From Candidatus Saccharimonadia bacterium (lineage in GTDB: Bacteria > Patescibacteriota > Saccharimonadia > Saccharimonadales > SZUA-47), in assembly GCA_938050265.1 (NCBI GenBank), contig CALLJT010000039.1, forward strand, positions 1-8,881: 8,881 nucleotides of DNA, read 5' to 3'. Below, one piece after another: positions 6,019 to 8,881 of the stretch; within the stretch, counting starts at the first letter, position 1, and every line of letters begins with the position of its first letter. A model generated the notes under the pieces. That model was not told where the DNA came from. It worked only from the letters and a program-made list of their open reading frames with translations, and ran no database searches. A program made the position numbers and the translations under genes.

Positions 6019-8436
6019 ATGATTGAACAACTCCGAACAAACAAAGCGATGTTTATCGTTGGAGCTGTGCTGGTTTTTTCAGCGGCAGGTCTGGCACTTT
6101 TAGGGAGTTCCAGCGCCGGCCCCCAAGACCCCAATGACCCTAACTACCCACTGGCAGATACCAATGGAGATAATCAAGTAAACATCTTTGACCTTTCCTA
6201 CATGCTCTCCCGCTGGGGAACAACTGACACCACCGCAGATTTTAACTCAGACGGATCTGTATCTATCTTTGATCTATCCTATCTCCTTGCTCAGTGGGGG
6301 AGGGTGGATACGCCAGGTGGTGGAGGAGGCTCTAACACCATTGCTGAGTCGAATTATTTGCAGTTTGATGGTCAGGATGACTATGTATCACTTGGTGGCT
6401 ATGACTTCCCGGGGAGTGCGCTTACCATAGAAGCGTTGATCGACCTGGACGACCTTAATAACTGTACTTCATATGACTGTCGGATTGTTTCCAAGGCAAC
6501 CAGTACCTCAGAACAAGACCACTACGTTATGTTGAGCACCACACAGAGCGGCAATGATGCCGTGCTGCGGTTTAGGCTCAAAGCCGGGGGCACTACCACG
6601 ACGCTTGTTGCGGACACAGGCATACTGACTGGTCTACCAAACTCACTCGACACCTACCACGTCGCCGCCACCTACGACGGCGCCACAATGCGCCTGTTCC
6701 TCGACGGTGTTGAAGTCGGCTCCCAAGCCAAGACTGGTGCGATAGACCAAAACCCAGCCATAGAAACCTGGATAGGCGGCAACCCTGACAGTGCAACTGT
6801 TCGCCCATGGAAAGGCTCTATTGATGACGTTAGAATCTGGGACGTTGCCAGAAGCGAAGCAGACATCCTCGCCAATAGCACTACAGAGCTGACTGGCTCT
6901 GAGTCTGGACTCACACGCTACTACAAGTTCAACGAAACAACTGGCCAAACACTGACAAACAGTGCAGCAACCGGTGCTACACATAACGCCTACCGTGGCA
7001 GTACAACAGGTGATGATGCGAACGACCCAAGTATCTTCAATAACACCCCAGACGTTTCTCCACCAACTGCACCAACGAACGTAACCTCACCAAACCAAAC
7101 AGGCAACACTATAGAACTTGACTGGACCGCGAGCACAGACGACCGAGGCATTGCACGCTACATCGTACAGAGAGACGGCTCAGACGTCGGTACTGTCACC
7201 AGCCCTGACACAACATTCACCGACACAGGTCTTTCGTCGCTTACCACCTACACGTACACACTCTACGCAGAAGACGCAGCCGACAACCGATCACCTGCAT
7301 CAACAAACCTCACAATAGCTACAACCGCACCAGACACCCAGGACCCATCCGTACCAAGTAACTTCACTGTGTCCAACGCAACCGCTTCAACCGTAGCGCT
7401 CACCTGGGATCAGTCAACAGACAACATTGGCGTTGCCTCCTACGTCGTTACCCGAGACGGCTCAGACATCGCAACAGTACCTCACCCAACAACGACATAC
7501 ACAGACTCAAACCTCAACACAGAGACGTCATACACGTACACCGTTCGTGCCGCAGACGCCGCTGGCAATACCTCCGCTCAAACAGCCGCCGTAACTGGCA
7601 CTACGCTGAACCTGGCGGGGACGTGGGAAGAGGCGTTCGCATCGCGGGACATCAACACGATAACTGATTGGTACGACAACAATACTGGTATCGCTGCTGC
7701 TGGACTGACTGAAGGAGACTTGACGGCAGTGGGTGGTGGCTTCTCAACGACCCAAGACGGTCAGGTAATCGACGGCCTACTGGTCAACGGTACGATCAAC
7801 ATCAAGCACGACAACGTCATAATCCGTAACACCAAGATCGTGACGTCGGGTGCATGGTACGCCATACAGGTTCCATTCTCTAACAGGAACGACGTCACTA
7901 AGTTTACGGTAGAAAATGTCAGTATCGAAGGCTTTGGCTGTGCTGACGTGGCTGATCCAAACTGTGAAACCGCGATCCTCAGCTGGCCAAGCAACGCCGC
8001 ACACGTGTCATACACGAACATTCGCGGACATAACGGAGGCATCCGGTTCTATAGCGGGGCGCGTCTGCACTACAACTCGATCAAAGACATCCAAACGTAT
8101 CCAGGCAGCCACAACACGGCCATGTCAACTAGAGGCGGTAGCGACTACGAAATTACACGGAGCTACTTGAGCGGATCAACTTCAAGTGCAGTGTCGTTGT
8201 ACTCGGACAGCATCATATCCCATCTGACTGCAACCGAAAATATATTCGATGGGGGTACATATAGTATCAGGGGTGGTACTGACAAAGCATTTGGTGATGA
8301 CGTCAACCACATCGTGTTCACGGACAACTTGTTTACATACAACTACCAGTACGGACCGCTCGCCGCATGGTGTAGCACCTGCCCAGGAAACGTATGGTCA
8401 AACAACCTACACCTCGACGGAACACCGGCACCATAA
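6019..8436 (+). CDS. Anchored surface protein: dockerin - LamG - FN3 x2 - parallel beta-helix
   Basis: This is an 805-residue exported protein. Residues 1-34 are a signal peptide or anchor (hydrophobic FIVGAVLVFSAAGLALLG, possible cleavage after SSA). Two dockerin-type calcium loops follow: DTNGDNQVNIFD (47-58) and DFNSDGSVSIFD (74-85), each with D1, N3, D5 and D12 ligands and each followed by DLSxxLxxWG-type sequence. After a glycine linker (about 101-107) comes a LamG/concanavalin-like jellyroll (about 111-316, LQFDGQDDYVSL and WIGGNP-type strands), two FN3 domains (about 347-437 and 441-531) and a right-handed parallel beta-helix region (about 535-805) resembling pectate-lyase-fold proteins. 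No lyase catalytic residues could be assigned. Cysteine pairs (CTSYDC, CSTC) suit an extracytoplasmic protein. Likely role: binding or processing of polysaccharide or host surface, not proven. ATG 6019 is preferred over TTG 6001 because of the promoter position. Confidence 0.85.
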   Translation: MIEQLRTNKAMFIVGAVLVFSAAGLALLGSSSAGPQDPNDPNYPLADTNGDNQVNIFDLSYMLSRWGTTDTTADFNSDGSVSIFDLSYLLAQWGRVDTPGGGGGSNTIAESNYLQFDGQDDYVSLGGYDFPGSALTIEALIDLDDLNNCTSYDCRIVSKATSTSEQDHYVMLSTTQSGNDAVLRFRLKAGGTTTTLVADTGILTGLPNSLDTYHVAATYDGATMRLFLDGVEVGSQAKTGAIDQNPAIETWIGGNPDSATVRPWKGSIDDVRIWDVARSEADILANSTTELTGSESGLTRYYKFNETTGQTLTNSAATGATHNAYRGSTTGDDANDPSIFNNTPDVSPPTAPTNVTSPNQTGNTIELDWTASTDDRGIARYIVQRDGSDVGTVTSPDTTFTDTGLSSLTTYTYTLYAEDAADNRSPASTNLTIATTAPDTQDPSVPSNFTVSNATASTVALTWDQSTDNIGVASYVVTRDGSDIATVPHPTTTYTDSNLNTETSYTYTVRAADAAGNTSAQTAAVTGTTLNLAGTWEEAFASRDINTITDWYDNNTGIAAAGLTEGDLTAVGGGFSTTQDGQVIDGLLVNGTINIKHDNVIIRNTKIVTSGAWYAIQVPFSNRNDVTKFTVENVSIEGFGCADVADPNCETAILSWPSNAAHVSYTNIRGHNGGIRFYSGARLHYNSIKDIQTYPGSHNTAMSTRGGSDYEITRSYLSGSTSSAVSLYSDSIISHLTATENIFDGGTYSIRGGTDKAFGDDVNHIVFTDNLFTYNYQYGPLAAWCSTCPGNVWSNNLHLDGTPAP
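6115..6320 (+). repeat. Dockerin-module repeat, copy 1
   Basis: This 206-bp stretch, from the end of the signal peptide to the glycine linker, aligns without gaps to 8644-8849. A hand count gives about 31 differences (about 85% identity), most at third codon positions. The first 44 bp (6115-6158) are identical to 8644-8687. Confidence 0.85.
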
Positions 8437-8465
8437 GTTGATTCGAGTGCAGTACACGGAGCTTA

Positions 8466-8474
8466 TGCTAAAAT
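8466..8474 (+). promoter_or_regulatory. Extended -10 promoter for the second dockerin gene
   Basis: TGCTAAAAT fits TGnTANAAT. Transcription would begin near 8481, leaving a leader of about 70 nt, unlike the leaderless first paralogue. No clear -35 is visible upstream. Confidence 0.5.
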
Positions 8475-8507
8475 AATACCCAATAGACATAAAGACACAT
8501 AGAGTTG

Positions 8508-8527
8508 GCGTACCTGCCAAGGTATGC
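8508..8527 (+). promoter_or_regulatory. Hairpin in the leader of the second dockerin gene
   Basis: GCGTACC (8508-8514) pairs with GGTATGC (8521-8527) around a six-base loop, seven pairs with one G-U. An alternative pairing, TTGGC (8505-8509) with GCCAA (8516-8520), excludes it. The 3' arm contains the in-frame ATG at 8524, so this folding would hide that codon and favour ATG 8551, which has AAGGAAG (8533-8539) upstream. Confidence 0.3.
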
Positions 8528-8550
8528 AGGAAAAGGAAGCAGCCTCCCCA

Positions 8551-8881
8551 ATGCCTACCATAGCCTCAAAAAAACTTCTTACTATCTTCCTCGTCATCTG
8601 TGCATTTTCTTTCACTGCAGTTCTCCTGCTCAGCTTCTCTTCTGCCGGCCCCCAAGACCCCAATGACCCTAACTACCCACTGGCAGACACTAATGCAGAT
8701 AACAAAGTAGACATCTTTGACCTGTCCTACATGCTCTCTCGCTGGGGTACTACTGACACCACCGCAGACTTCAATAATGATGGCACGGTAACAATCTTCG
8801 ATCTCTCCTACCTCTTAGCTCAATGGGGGAGGGTGGACACGCCAGGTGGAGGCTCAAATACTGTTGCAGACTCCAATTACC
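8551..8881 (+). CDS. Second dockerin-module surface protein (3' end outside window)
   Basis: The frame is open to the window end and gives 110 residues. A signal peptide or anchor (KKLLTIFLVICAFSFTAVLLL, then SFSSAGP) is followed by two calcium loops, DTNADNKVDIFD and DFNNDGTVTIFD, each with DLSYxLxxWG-type sequence after it. Then comes PGGGSNTVADSNY, the same entry into a LamG-like domain as in the upstream gene. The linker is two glycines shorter than in the paralogue. The signal peptide itself differs from the paralogue, whereas the dockerin part is nearly the same. ATG 8551 is preferred because of the upstream AAGGAAG and basic residues before the hydrophobic core; ATG 8524 in the same frame would add nine residues, and an in-frame TAG at 8500-8502 sets the limit. 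The rest of the protein cannot be known from here. Confidence 0.8.
   Translation, partial: MPTIASKKLLTIFLVICAFSFTAVLLLSFSSAGPQDPNDPNYPLADTNADNKVDIFDLSYMLSRWGTTDTTADFNNDGTVTIFDLSYLLAQWGRVDTPGGGSNTVADSNY
8644..8849 (+). repeat. Dockerin-module repeat, copy 2
   Basis: This is the partner of 6115-6320, at an offset of 2529 bp. Similarity falls off upstream in the signal-peptide coding region and continues in weaker form beyond 8849 after a 6-bp length difference in the glycine linker. Confidence 0.85.

Noticed and set aside
6019..8436. Classical cellulosome enzyme
   Set aside because: No recognisable glycoside hydrolase catalytic motif and no cohesin in the window; the dockerin is N-terminal next to the anchor.
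1..8881. tRNA, rRNA or CRISPR array
   Set aside because: No cloverleaf, rRNA-like sequence or regularly spaced repeats were seen in the gaps; the repeats found are pairs, not arrays.

Overview
The window reads as a piece of a small-genome bacterial chromosome, most likely Candidate Phyla Radiation / Patescibacteria and probably Candidatus Saccharibacteria. I infer this from three things: a pared-down tsf-frr-uppS-rseP-proS core cluster, a short prolyl-tRNA synthetase lacking the editing insert, and anchored surface proteins carrying dockerin repeats. This assignment rests on gene content and order only; no marker tree could be run. All genes lie on the + strand and read correctly with the standard code. 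Seven of the eight visible stop codons are TAG.

Layout. Bases 1-138 hold the C-terminus of elongation factor Ts. Bases 139-384 hold no gene, but they contain a 118-bp palindromic element with about 31-bp imperfect terminal inverted repeats and a flanking 8-bp direct repeat, which looks like a miniature transposable element. It is followed by an extended -10 promoter for frr. frr (385-945) and uppS (958-1680) form a tight pair. A 129-bp gap carries two near-identical 13-bp direct repeats 21 bp apart and a -10 box close enough to the rseP ATG to predict a leaderless transcript. rseP (1810-3048) overlaps a CPBP-family membrane protease gene (3026-3871), so two intramembrane proteases are probably co-transcribed. 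proS (4000-5250) and greA (5444-5902) follow, each with its own promoter; greA has a roughly 120-nt leader that can fold.

From 6019 on, the content changes from housekeeping to surface proteins. An 805-residue protein (6019-8436) has a signal peptide or anchor, an N-terminal pair of dockerin-type calcium loops, a LamG-like jellyroll, two fibronectin type III domains and a C-terminal parallel beta-helix. A second gene (8551 to the window end) begins with the same signal-dockerin-glycine-linker module, about 85% identical in DNA by hand count, including a 44-bp exact run. This is a tandem family of anchored proteins with a shared dockerin module and, at least in the complete member, a modular outer part.

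The housekeeping genes cover translation (EF-Ts, ribosome recycling, prolyl-tRNA charging), transcript elongation (GreA), the undecaprenyl carrier for the cell wall (UppS) and membrane proteolysis (RseP, CPBP). Genes often interleaved in this cluster in other bacteria (pyrH, cdsA, dxr) are absent here. The most distinctive elements are the palindromic element next to frr and the dockerin surface-protein family.
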